Source: Verrucomicrobiaceae bacterium (GTDB taxonomy: Bacteria; Verrucomicrobiota; Verrucomicrobiia; Verrucomicrobiales; Verrucomicrobiaceae). Taken from it: 64,000 nt of DNA. A program made the translations under genes and the position numbers. The stretch covers positions 62,001-126,000 of the forward strand of contig JAEUHM010000046.1 in the NCBI GenBank assembly GCA_016795485.1, written 5' to 3'. This document shows positions 26,712 through 34,726 of this stretch, piece after piece; positions within the stretch are counted from its first letter, which is position 1, and every line of letters begins with the position of its first letter. A model generated the notes under the pieces. It had not been told where the DNA came from, searched no databases, and saw only the letters and a list, made by a program, of their open reading frames with translations.

Positions 26712-27190
26712 GGTAATACGGTGCGGCTTGAAAGGATGCCCCCAGCAGACTGGGACAGCATGGGGAGCCACCACCCATGGCATCCACTACGACAGTCCAT
26801 GGCATCCACGACGCTCACGGGTGGTATCCCCTCCCATCACCCATGCCCTCAACGGCCAGTGTGGGTCTTATCTACAACCATAGCCCATGCAATCCCACCG
26901 CATCCTCCATGGCACCCCACCCACGCGCCTACGCTATCCCCTGCGTCTGCCTACGGCACCCCTTTTCTCTCCACAAGCTAGACTGCCTGGCCAAACTATC
27001 CGGCCGGAGGTGGCTACTTCTAACTCAAGGTTGCACAACGAGCCGGATAGTTCGGCGGGTTGCATCTCAGAGCAACGGACTCCAGCGCGCCGAACACATC
27101 CGGCCTACTACTTCCTTTGCTGAATACTGATCTGATCGCCTTCCGATTTCAGGATTGACTTGTCTGCCGCAGGGGAAGACGCTTGGGGCT
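26712..27190. other. Intergenic region between the GloVer paralogs
   Basis: About 480 bases without a credible gene. It includes two 13-base copies CCATGGCATCCAC at 26775 and 26797 (22-base period) and an 11-bp perfect inverted repeat AACTATCCGGC (26994-27004) / GCCGGATAGTT (27042-27052) around a 37-base loop. No promoter was identified with confidence. Confidence 0.5.
26994..27052. repeat. 11-bp perfect inverted repeat with 37-base loop
   Basis: AACTATCCGGC at 26994-27004 is the exact reverse complement of GCCGGATAGTT at 27042-27052. The loop contains the small palindrome GTTGCACAAC. No terminator-like T-run follows. It could be a protein-binding or RNA structure, or the remains of a small mobile element. 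Confidence 0.45.
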
Positions 27191-30100
27191 ATGAGATGCC
27201 CCCTACTTTGTTTGCTGATGACTGTGTTGAGTCTCTGGTTGGGGCTTGCTGTTACCACTGCCCATGCGCAGAGCTTTGAGACGGTGTATTCCGAGGTGAC
27301 TGGCACGCGTCCCCGTGCGGGGCTGGTGCAGGGCATGGATGGTGACTTCTACGGCACCACTCATGATGGCGGCGTGTTCAACTCTGGCACGGTCTTCAAG
27401 TTCACCTCCAGCGGTGTACACACGGTGTTGCACTCCTTCGACCGCACCTTCGGCGGCTTTCCCTATAGCGGGCTGGTGCAAGGGAGCGACGGCAACTTCT
27501 ATGGCACGACTTGGGTGGGAGGGGTGAGCAATGAAGGGACGGTGTTCAAGATCACCCCCGGCGGCACCCACAGCGTGCTTTATGACATGGACGGAACCAA
27601 TGGTCGCAATCCGGCTGCCGGGCTGGTCTTGGGCAACGATGGCAGCTTCTACGGCACTACCCAGTCTGGTGGTGCGAACGATCAAGGCACGGTGTTCAAG
27701 ATCACGGCGGGCGGCGCTTACACTGTGCTGTATCACTTTGACGGAACCAGTGGGCGCACTCCTGTGGCCGGGCTGGTCTTGGGCTTCGATGGTGACTTCT
27801 ACGGCACCACCTATGCGGGCGGGGTGAATGACGAGGGTACGGTGTATAAGATCACCACCAGCGGAGCGCACACGGTGCTGCACAGCTTCGACTCTACCAG
27901 GGGGCGCTATCCCCAAGGTGCTCTGGTGCAGGGCTTTGACGGCCACTTCTACGGCACAGCTGAACAAGGTGGAGCAGGTGCATTGGGTACGGTGTTCCAG
28001 ATCACGACCAGCGGCACCTGCACGCTCTTGCATAGCTTCAACAACACCAATGGCGCCTTTCCCCTGGCGGGACTGACCGTGGGCGTCGATGGCCATTTTT
28101 ACGGCACGACTCAACAAGGCGGTGTGAACGGCGAGGGCACGGTCTTCCGCGTAACTGCCAGCGGCACGCACACGCTGCTGCACTCCTTTGACGCGAACCA
28201 GGGCAGCGATCCCCGAAGTGGGCTGGTGCGGAACTTTGTTGATGGCAGCTTCTACGGTGTGAGTGAGCTAGGCGGGGAGAGCACTGTCGGCACGATATTC
28301 CAGATCAGCGATAGTGGTACGCACACGCTGCTGCACTCCTTTGGGGCCAGCCTGGGCAGCTACTCGGCAGACGGGCTGACACAGGGCAGCGATGGCCACT
28401 TCTACGGCACGACTTCCTCTGGTGGGGAAAGCGACGCGGGCACGGTGTTCAAGATCACCGCCAGTGGGACTCCAACGCTGGTGCATAGCTTCAACTTCAT
28501 CGGTGGCAGCACCCCCATTGGCGGGCTGGTGTTGGACAACGATGGCAGCTTCTACGGCACCACATCCGAGGGCGGATTCCACAATCAGGGAACCGTCTTC
28601 AATGTCGCTGCCAGCGGCACACAAACGGTGCTGCACTACTTCGATGGCATCAATGGCAGCCTCCCCAAGGCCGGGCTGGTGAAAGGCAGCGACGGGGACT
28701 TCTACGGCACCACATCCGAGGGCGGACAGCATAACCTGGGAACCGTCTTCAAGATCACTGCCAGCGGCACGCACACGCTGCTCCACTCCTTCAACGGCAC
28801 CAATGGCAGCCGCCCCCAGGCCGGGCTGACCGAGGGTAGTGGTGGCAACTTTTACGGCACTACCAGAACGGGCGGAACGAGCGGCTTGGGAACGGTGTTC
28901 CAGATCACCCCAGGCGGCACCCACACCCGTCTGCACAACTTCAATGGCACCAATGGCAGCTTCCCCGAAGCCGGGTTGGCATTGGGCGACGATGGCAACT
29001 TCTACGGCACTACCAGAACGGGCGGAACGAACGGCCTGGGCACGGTGTTCCAGGTCACCCCAGGCGGGATCCACACCCGTCTGCACAGCTTCAATAGCAC
29101 CAATGGCAGCAATCCCCAGAGCGGACTGGTGCAAGGGAGCGATGGGGACTTCTACGGCACCACTCGCCTGGGCGGTATGAACGACAGCGGCACCGTCTTC
29201 AAGATCACGGTGAGCGGAGTTCACACCCGGCTATACACTTTTAATGGTCGAACTTCTGGCAATCCCAAGGGCACGCTCCTGCTGGCTACGGATGGCCACA
29301 TCTACGGCACAGCGGATCAGATGGGTGTCTGGAAGCTTAGTTTCTTCGGCTCCAATGTGCTCTACTCCAAAGGCAGTGCCGTGCCGGGGGCTGGTGAGCC
29401 GGGCAGCGGCATCCCCAGCGGGGCACTGTGGACCAAGCTGGGTGTGCCATCCATCAACGATGATGCTCACGTGGCCGTCCAAGGTGACTGGAAGGCGGGA
29501 AGTGTGGCTGGTAGCGGCATCTTCCGCAGTGGAGGTGCCCGCTCCGGCCTGCACCTCGTAGTGGCGAAGGGTGCTGCTGTGCCCAGCGTGACGAATGGGG
29601 TGATGAGCACGCTGAATCATGTCCTCCTGGCAGCCGATGGCGCAGTGGCCTGGACCGCAGCGCTGGCCAATGCCCCAGGCACCACCGGAGCGGTGAATGC
29701 AACTTCCAACTTGGGCTTGTTCCTGGATTCCGATGGCCCTGAAGCAGGCGCTCCCACTCTGCTGGCTCGCAAAGGCAACCCGATCACCGCCGGAGGCGTG
29801 AATACGGCAGGGCTGGCCACGATCGACTCCGTAGCACTGAGCACCAACTCTGTGGCCATGCTTGGCAAGATGAAGCTCCAGGCAAGCGTGGTGACAGCGG
29901 CCTCTGACCAGGCGCTGTGGGTTTACAATCGCAACACCACCGCCTGGCGGCTGACACTGAGAGAGGGAGATGCGCTGATGGGCTCAACAGTCAAAGTGAT
30001 CGGCGCCCTGGTGGCCCGGACGGCGGCGGGTGGCCATGGCAGGGGTGTCGTCAACAACAGCGGCATGGATCAACTTTGTGTGCGGGTGACCCTGGCAGAC

Positions 30101-30880
30101 GGACGCATGGCTGCGGGCATAGTCAGAGCCGATGGCTCATTCAGCTTCCCAGATGTGGTCAACGGCAGCGCCCCCGGCTACAGCCCGGATGCCGTCTTTA
30201 GCAGCTTGGGCGTGCCGGTGCAGAACAGCGCGGGAGCAGTGAGCCTGCTGGGCACGGTGCGCGGCAGCACGGTGACGACGGCCAACAACGTGGCGGTCTT
30301 CACCGAGGACGATACGACCTTCACCCTGACCAAGCGCCTGACGAAGGGCGATCTGGCCGGACTTAGCACTGGGGTCTTCTCTGGGTTCAAAGACCCGGTC
30401 AATGGCCTAGACAACGCCTTTGCCGTCATAGGCAGCATGGCTCCAAACCCAGCGGCGGGCATCTCCGCAGGTACGAACGATGGCGTGTGGTATCACAATG
30501 GAAGTGCCCTGGGCATCGTGGCGCTGGAGGGCGCGCAACCGGTAGGCGCTGCCGCCGGAGCCAAGTGGAAGGCATTCACCTCCCTGGCACTGCCGGAGGA
30601 GCGCGGGCCAATCTTCTGCGCCAGCCTGGCCATCGGCCCCGGCAAGGTGACAGCGGCCAAGGACAAGGGACTGTGGGCCGTGACGCGTGCTGGAGTCTTG
30701 CAAAAGCTGATGCAGGAGGGCGATGCGATAGGTAGCTCCAAGGTGGCGAGCTTCCAGGCGATCAACGTGATCCCAGGCAGCCCAGCACAGACCAGGAGCT
30801 TCAACCGCGCTGGTGATGTGGTCATGCAGGTGACGGATGCTGCGGGTGGCACGCACTTGATGCATGTGGGAGTGCCTTAG
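27191..30880 (+). CDS. GloVer tandem-repeat secreted protein, paralog 2
   Basis: From ATG 27191, 1229 residues with a signal peptide ending at TTAHAQ; a TTG at 27155 would add 12 residues before the leader. It has 13 full GloVer repeats plus a partial one, ending in FNGRTSGNPKGTLLLATDGH, followed by the same C-terminal part as the preceding paralog (KLGVPSINDDAH, GIFRSGGARSGLHL, VASFQ and a SPAQTRSFN motif near the end). Repeats 11 and 12 (about 28860-29110) are nearly identical, showing recent unit duplication. The tandem arrangement of the two genes indicates local gene duplication. Function unknown. Confidence 0.9.
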   Translation: MRCPLLCLLMTVLSLWLGLAVTTAHAQSFETVYSEVTGTRPRAGLVQGMDGDFYGTTHDGGVFNSGTVFKFTSSGVHTVLHSFDRTFGGFPYSGLVQGSDGNFYGTTWVGGVSNEGTVFKITPGGTHSVLYDMDGTNGRNPAAGLVLGNDGSFYGTTQSGGANDQGTVFKITAGGAYTVLYHFDGTSGRTPVAGLVLGFDGDFYGTTYAGGVNDEGTVYKITTSGAHTVLHSFDSTRGRYPQGALVQGFDGHFYGTAEQGGAGALGTVFQITTSGTCTLLHSFNNTNGAFPLAGLTVGVDGHFYGTTQQGGVNGEGTVFRVTASGTHTLLHSFDANQGSDPRSGLVRNFVDGSFYGVSELGGESTVGTIFQISDSGTHTLLHSFGASLGSYSADGLTQGSDGHFYGTTSSGGESDAGTVFKITASGTPTLVHSFNFIGGSTPIGGLVLDNDGSFYGTTSEGGFHNQGTVFNVAASGTQTVLHYFDGINGSLPKAGLVKGSDGDFYGTTSEGGQHNLGTVFKITASGTHTLLHSFNGTNGSRPQAGLTEGSGGNFYGTTRTGGTSGLGTVFQITPGGTHTRLHNFNGTNGSFPEAGLALGDDGNFYGTTRTGGTNGLGTVFQVTPGGIHTRLHSFNSTNGSNPQSGLVQGSDGDFYGTTRLGGMNDSGTVFKITVSGVHTRLYTFNGRTSGNPKGTLLLATDGHIYGTADQMGVWKLSFFGSNVLYSKGSAVPGAGEPGSGIPSGALWTKLGVPSINDDAHVAVQGDWKAGSVAGSGIFRSGGARSGLHLVVAKGAAVPSVTNGVMSTLNHVLLAADGAVAWTAALANAPGTTGAVNATSNLGLFLDSDGPEAGAPTLLARKGNPITAGGVNTAGLATIDSVALSTNSVAMLGKMKLQASVVTAASDQALWVYNRNTTAWRLTLREGDALMGSTVKVIGALVARTAAGGHGRGVVNNSGMDQLCVRVTLADGRMAAGIVRADGSFSFPDVVNGSAPGYSPDAVFSSLGVPVQNSAGAVSLLGTVRGSTVTTANNVAVFTEDDTTFTLTKRLTKGDLAGLSTGVFSGFKDPVNGLDNAFAVIGSMAPNPAAGISAGTNDGVWYHNGSALGIVALEGAQPVGAAAGAKWKAFTSLALPEERGPIFCASLAIGPGKVTAAKDKGLWAVTRAGVLQKLMQEGDAIGSSKVASFQAINVIPGSPAQTRSFNRAGDVVMQVTDAAGGTHLMHVGVP

Positions 30881-30908
30881 CTCCAGTGTTCAGTAATCAG
30901 TGGTCAGT
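30881..30908. repeat. Heptanucleotide short tandem repeat
   Basis: Four consecutive seven-base units, CTCCAGT, GTTCAGT, AATCAGT and GGTCAGT, share the core YCAGT or TCAGT. They start directly after the stop codon of the second GloVer gene. Similar ATCAGT-type heptamers occur as dispersed intergenic repeats in other bacteria (from memory). Confidence 0.5.
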
Positions 30909-30952
30909 CTGAAGGCGGGCAAAACCGTGGGGTCTGCTGGCGTTTCACTGGC

Positions 30953-32746
30953 ATGACACGAGTCTTGCTGACGATCACTGCTTTGCTTTCTGCCCATCTG
31001 CTGGAGGCGGAGGAATACTTTAGGAATGACTCGCGCTCTTTCTCGCAGGCGGCTCAGGCGCTCGTGCTGACTGATCTGTCCCAAGTGCAGCCGAAGGAGG
31101 CTTTGATCACGGGCAAACGGCTGAAGGGGAAGTGGAAGATGATTCCATTTGAAACGGCACAGATGAAAGGCACCGCGCTGTCCATCTACAGCGCCACGAA
31201 CCCGCCCGTGGTGCGACTACCGCTCACGCCAAAGGGCTGGCATGCGGTTTATGTGGGATTGGCTACGACTTCAGGCGGCTTCAACATCGGCGGCAACGGC
31301 ATCAAAGCCAAGCTGAGTGATGAGCCAGTCTTCAAGCGTCTGGCAAACAACCTGGCGCTGCTGGAGAATCGCCGCGCGGTGATCCAGGAGTGCTTTCTCA
31401 CCGTGGCGGAGTTGAAAGGGCAGTCGGTGGAGATAGCGCCGCTGCCGGGGTTGCCCGCAACGGTTTGTTATGTCAAAGCGGTGCCTGTTACTGAAGCAGA
31501 GGTTAAGCGGGCATTGGCACCGTCAAAGCATCGCACATCCATCGCCACGTTTGATGGGCACAGTTGGATTTGGCCGTTCCGTCCGACGACTGCTGAGGAA
31601 CTGGCGGAGGAGTTTCGCGGATTTGAAGGCACGGACATCGGCAAGTGGTGGTTCCAAGTCACCGGCAGTGATTTGGTGTGCTATCCGAGCAAGGTGGGCA
31701 CCTATCCCGGCGAGGGCACGGTGGATTTTCCGAACGGAACCTACGGGGTCTATACGAAGTCATTGGAGACGCTGTTCAAGAAGGGCATCAACCCGCTGAA
31801 GGTCGCCCGAGACGCTGCCAAAGCCCAGGGAGCGGAGTTTCACGTCATGCTGCGTCCAGGCGGTTGGGTGGGGTCCATGCCGTATGAGGAGACGTTTAAC
31901 AGCAAGTTCTACTACCAGCACCCGGAGTGGCGCTGCTATGACAAGGACGGCACGCCCACATTCTACATGAGTTACGCCGTGCCAGAGGTGAGGAGACAGT
32001 TGCTGGAGGTGTTCCGCGAGACTCTGGAACTGCAACCTGAAGGGGTGGGGTTTGTGTTCAACCGCGGGATGCCGCTCATGCTGTGGGAGGATGCCTTCTG
32101 CGAGCGCTTCAAACAGATGCACAACGCTGATGCGAAATCCGTGGAAGACGATGATCCACGCATCCACGCCACTCGCGCGGCGATCATGACGGAGTTCATG
32201 CTGGAGGTGCGTGCCCTGCTGGATGAAACCGCGAAGAAGCAGAACCGAACCGAGCGCTACAAGATCTCGCTCGGCACCTTTGCCAAGGAAGCAGACAACC
32301 AACGCTGGGGCCTGGACTTGCCCCAGTGGATCAAACTCGGTCTGGTGGATGATTTGGCGACAACGTGGTTCGCCTACCACACCTCATTCACGAAGACTCC
32401 AGGCCAGATCGACATGGAATACTACCAACGCATCACCCAAGGCACGAACACGAAGGCGTATCCGATGATCATCGCATGGAAGACCGGCAAGCCGAAGGAA
32501 CTCAGTCAGAAAGCTGCTGCGTATCTAGTGAAGGGAGCGCCCGGCATAGCCATCTGGGACCCACAAGTGCAGAAAGGCTGGCCGGAAGGCTCTCCTGGCA
32601 ATGTCTTCGACGTGCTGGGGCATCTAGGACATCGCGATGATCTCCTCCGCTGGGCCAAACAAGGCCCGCCAACACCCCTGAGCATTCCGTTAACAAGGCT
32701 GGACGAGAACTACTTCAGCCGGTGGTTTCCTAACACGGGGTTCTGA
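30953..32746 (+). CDS. Secreted TIM-barrel glycoside-hydrolase-like protein
   Basis: A 597-residue exported protein (signal peptide ~1-19). Residues ~20-180 form a beta-rich N-terminal domain. Residues ~210-590 look like a TIM barrel: GINPLKVARDAAKAQGAEFH and VMLRPGGW resemble family-10-like putative glycoside hydrolases (GHL10/DUF-type), with FYYQHPEWRCYDKDG, YAVPEVRRQLLEVFRETLEL and a GVGFVFNRG strand. Acidic residues that could act in catalysis are present (the E of LWED, the D of DDLATTW), but I cannot assign them firmly. Likely role: polysaccharide processing outside the cytoplasm. It stands alone between the GloVer gene and a convergent minus-strand operon. Confidence 0.7.
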   Translation: MTRVLLTITALLSAHLLEAEEYFRNDSRSFSQAAQALVLTDLSQVQPKEALITGKRLKGKWKMIPFETAQMKGTALSIYSATNPPVVRLPLTPKGWHAVYVGLATTSGGFNIGGNGIKAKLSDEPVFKRLANNLALLENRRAVIQECFLTVAELKGQSVEIAPLPGLPATVCYVKAVPVTEAEVKRALAPSKHRTSIATFDGHSWIWPFRPTTAEELAEEFRGFEGTDIGKWWFQVTGSDLVCYPSKVGTYPGEGTVDFPNGTYGVYTKSLETLFKKGINPLKVARDAAKAQGAEFHVMLRPGGWVGSMPYEETFNSKFYYQHPEWRCYDKDGTPTFYMSYAVPEVRRQLLEVFRETLELQPEGVGFVFNRGMPLMLWEDAFCERFKQMHNADAKSVEDDDPRIHATRAAIMTEFMLEVRALLDETAKKQNRTERYKISLGTFAKEADNQRWGLDLPQWIKLGLVDDLATTWFAYHTSFTKTPGQIDMEYYQRITQGTNTKAYPMIIAWKTGKPKELSQKAAAYLVKGAPGIAIWDPQVQKGWPEGSPGNVFDVLGHLGHRDDLLRWAKQGPPTPLSIPLTRLDENYFSRWFPNTGF

Positions 32747-32786
32747 GCCATTGGGAAGATCGGGCTCACGAAAGGCGATGTCTGGT

Positions 32787-33308
32787 CTATGGCTCCTTCT
32801 CTGTCACAGACCTAGGTGGCGGATAAAGGGCATCGTCTTGGGTGAAGAGTTTCTTGTCTGGTCCAGCAGAACGGACCTCGTAGCTTCGTCCGCTAAGTGC
32901 GTGGAGGTTATAGGGTGTACCAAAGCGATCACGGAGGCGTCCATCTGGACTGAATGCGGGATGATCTGCTGGCAGGAGTGCTTTTCTCAAGGGGTTGTTT
33001 CCTTTGAGAATGGCAGCGAGGTCTCCATCATCGCCAATGGGCCGCCCTGGGCGGCGTTGCAGTGCTATCAGATATCGAACAATGATGGCATGAAGCGCTT
33101 CTACATCTGACTGAGCACTGCCGTTTGGCTGATTCAGGGTGCCTGCTTCCTCTGGAAATAATGCCGTGCGTGCTGTGGGAGGTGATTGGCTGACCTTGAC
33201 GTCTGCAGACGTGAGCTTGGAATCTACCACTGGAGGTGTAGTCTGCTGAAGCAGAGCCAACGCTCCTAACAGCACAAGCAGCACCACCCAAACTCGCGCG
33301 CGCTTCAC
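32787..33308 (-). CDS. Secreted or membrane-anchored GspG-like C-terminal domain protein
   Basis: A 173-residue protein starting at GTG 33308, chosen because it overlaps the DUF1501 stop by four bases (GTGA). A single N-terminal hydrophobic segment (~5-20) is followed by a linker. The C-terminal part DRFGTPYNLHALSG then SYEVRSAGPDKKLFTQDDA resembles the calcium-binding end of type II secretion major pseudopilins (GspG). The prepilin peptidase site (GFTLIE-type) is missing, so it is not a normal pseudopilin. It is the last gene of a DUF1800-DUF1501 operon and may be a partner of those exported proteins (inference). Confidence 0.7.
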   Translation of the reverse strand: MKRARVWVVLLVLLGALALLQQTTPPVVDSKLTSADVKVSQSPPTARTALFPEEAGTLNQPNGSAQSDVEALHAIIVRYLIALQRRPGRPIGDDGDLAAILKGNNPLRKALLPADHPAFSPDGRLRDRFGTPYNLHALSGRSYEVRSAGPDKKLFTQDDALYPPPRSVTEKEP

Positions 33309-34717
33309 GGAAGGAAGCCTACCGGATTGCTACTGGAGCTAAGACTGTAGAAGCGCTCAATGTTGGGCAGCACCAGTGGCAGGGATGACTTGGGAACGCC
33401 CAACCACAACGCCAGTTCAGCAAAGTAAGCATCTACCGAGGTGCTCGGGATGAGACGACCACGACCTACATCCAATGGATTGTCTTCATACAGTTCAGGG
33501 AACTGCCCGTAGACCTTGCGGCCATCCACTGCACCACCGACCACGAAGTGATTGCCTCCCCAAGCATGGTCTGAGCCTGCTCCATTGGAAGTGAGTGTCC
33601 TGCCAAAGTCAGAAGCAGTGAACAGCGTGACGGAGTCTTCCATGCCGAGTGCTGCCAAAGCCGCGTAGAAGGCTGCCACCGCACCACTCACCATAGGTAA
33701 CATCTCACCCATGTTGGCGATGACTTCATCATGATGATCCCAACCACCCACATGAACGAAGAAGGTCTGTCTGACATGACCGAGAGCAGCGTGACCCGCC
33801 ACAGCCTTGGCCACCATCTTGAGCTGTTCAGCGAGGTAGTTGCCTGGGAAGGTAACGCCAGGGGGAAGAGGTGTGCTAGTGGCAGAGTTAAACAACTGAT
33901 AGGCAGCCATGGCGTCCCGCTTCTTGGAAGCAAACGCCTCTGTGAGTAGATGCTGATACTCCAGTGCAAGCTGACCATCCACGGCCTTTGTCCGTGGCAC
34001 GATGGTGCTCCACGGGCTTGTCTCAGTGGGGTCATAGCCCTGCAACTCCTCTGCACCGCCGGGCCAGTCTCCACTACCAGCTGAGACGGCGTATTCATAG
34101 ACGGTCTCACCACTCTGCCAGATGTTAGCACCAGCCAGAGAGATGTTCATGGACACGGTAGGGTCCGTGTTGAGTTGCTTGAGCACGTCACCCACACGTC
34201 CAGCCCAACCTCGCGGTGAGCGCACATCGGGGGTGCCCGTCTGCCATTGCTCGATTTGATCCGAATGAGAAAACAGTCCCAGTGGGAACTTACCTGTGCC
34301 TTGAAAATACTGAGCCTTGGTGACTGGCTCGACCAACGTGCCTACGTTGGCCACGAAGGCTGCGTTCCCTGCCTCAAAGAGACCCTGCAAGCCAGCCATG
34401 CCAGGATGCACGCCCAACTCCATGCCTGACACGTTGGTGGGGGTGATGGGCAGCAGGCTGGCGCTCGGTATGGCCAAATCTCCGCGAATGCCTTTGTATT
34501 GCTGCCACTCGCTGGTGCCGCGTGGTGCCAGGATATTGAACGAATCAACGCCGCCAGAGAAGAACAGGCAAACGAGGGCGCGATAGTCACTCGGTCCCGG
34601 TGTAGCTGCTGCCAAGTGCCCTGCTGCTTTCAAGTTGAGCAGGGTATTGAGCACGGGGATGGAACTCACCGCTGCACAACTAGCCTGCCCAAGGAATCGC
34701 CTTCTAGAAACCTTCAT
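33305..34717 (-). CDS. DUF1501 Tat-exported protein
   Basis: A 470-residue protein with a clear twin-arginine leader (SRRRFLGQAS) and the DUF1501/alkaline-phosphatase-like fold: LVCLFFSGGVDSFNILAPRG near the start, then HPGMAGLQ, FSHSDQIEQWQTG, VHVGGWDHHDE, TLFTASDFGRTLTSNGAGSDHAWGG split over two segments (~370-395). DUF1501 genes nearly always sit beside a DUF1800 gene, as here, and are abundant in Planctomycetes, Verrucomicrobia and Bacteroidetes. Their role is not established; sulfatase-like hydrolysis or an export-linked role has been suggested. It starts nine bases after the DUF1800 stop and overlaps the GspG-like gene by four bases. Confidence 0.9.
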   Translation of the reverse strand: MKVSRRRFLGQASCAAVSSIPVLNTLLNLKAAGHLAAATPGPSDYRALVCLFFSGGVDSFNILAPRGTSEWQQYKGIRGDLAIPSASLLPITPTNVSGMELGVHPGMAGLQGLFEAGNAAFVANVGTLVEPVTKAQYFQGTGKFPLGLFSHSDQIEQWQTGTPDVRSPRGWAGRVGDVLKQLNTDPTVSMNISLAGANIWQSGETVYEYAVSAGSGDWPGGAEELQGYDPTETSPWSTIVPRTKAVDGQLALEYQHLLTEAFASKKRDAMAAYQLFNSATSTPLPPGVTFPGNYLAEQLKMVAKAVAGHAALGHVRQTFFVHVGGWDHHDEVIANMGEMLPMVSGAVAAFYAALAALGMEDSVTLFTASDFGRTLTSNGAGSDHAWGGNHFVVGGAVDGRKVYGQFPELYEDNPLDVGRGRLIPSTSVDAYFAELALWLGVPKSSLPLVLPNIERFYSLSSSSNPVGFLP

Positions 34718-34726
34718 AATCTTTCC

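Noticed and set aside
26994-27052. Integron attC site
   Set aside because: The arms do not match the RYYYAAC/GTTRRRY boxes and no integrase or cassette array is present.
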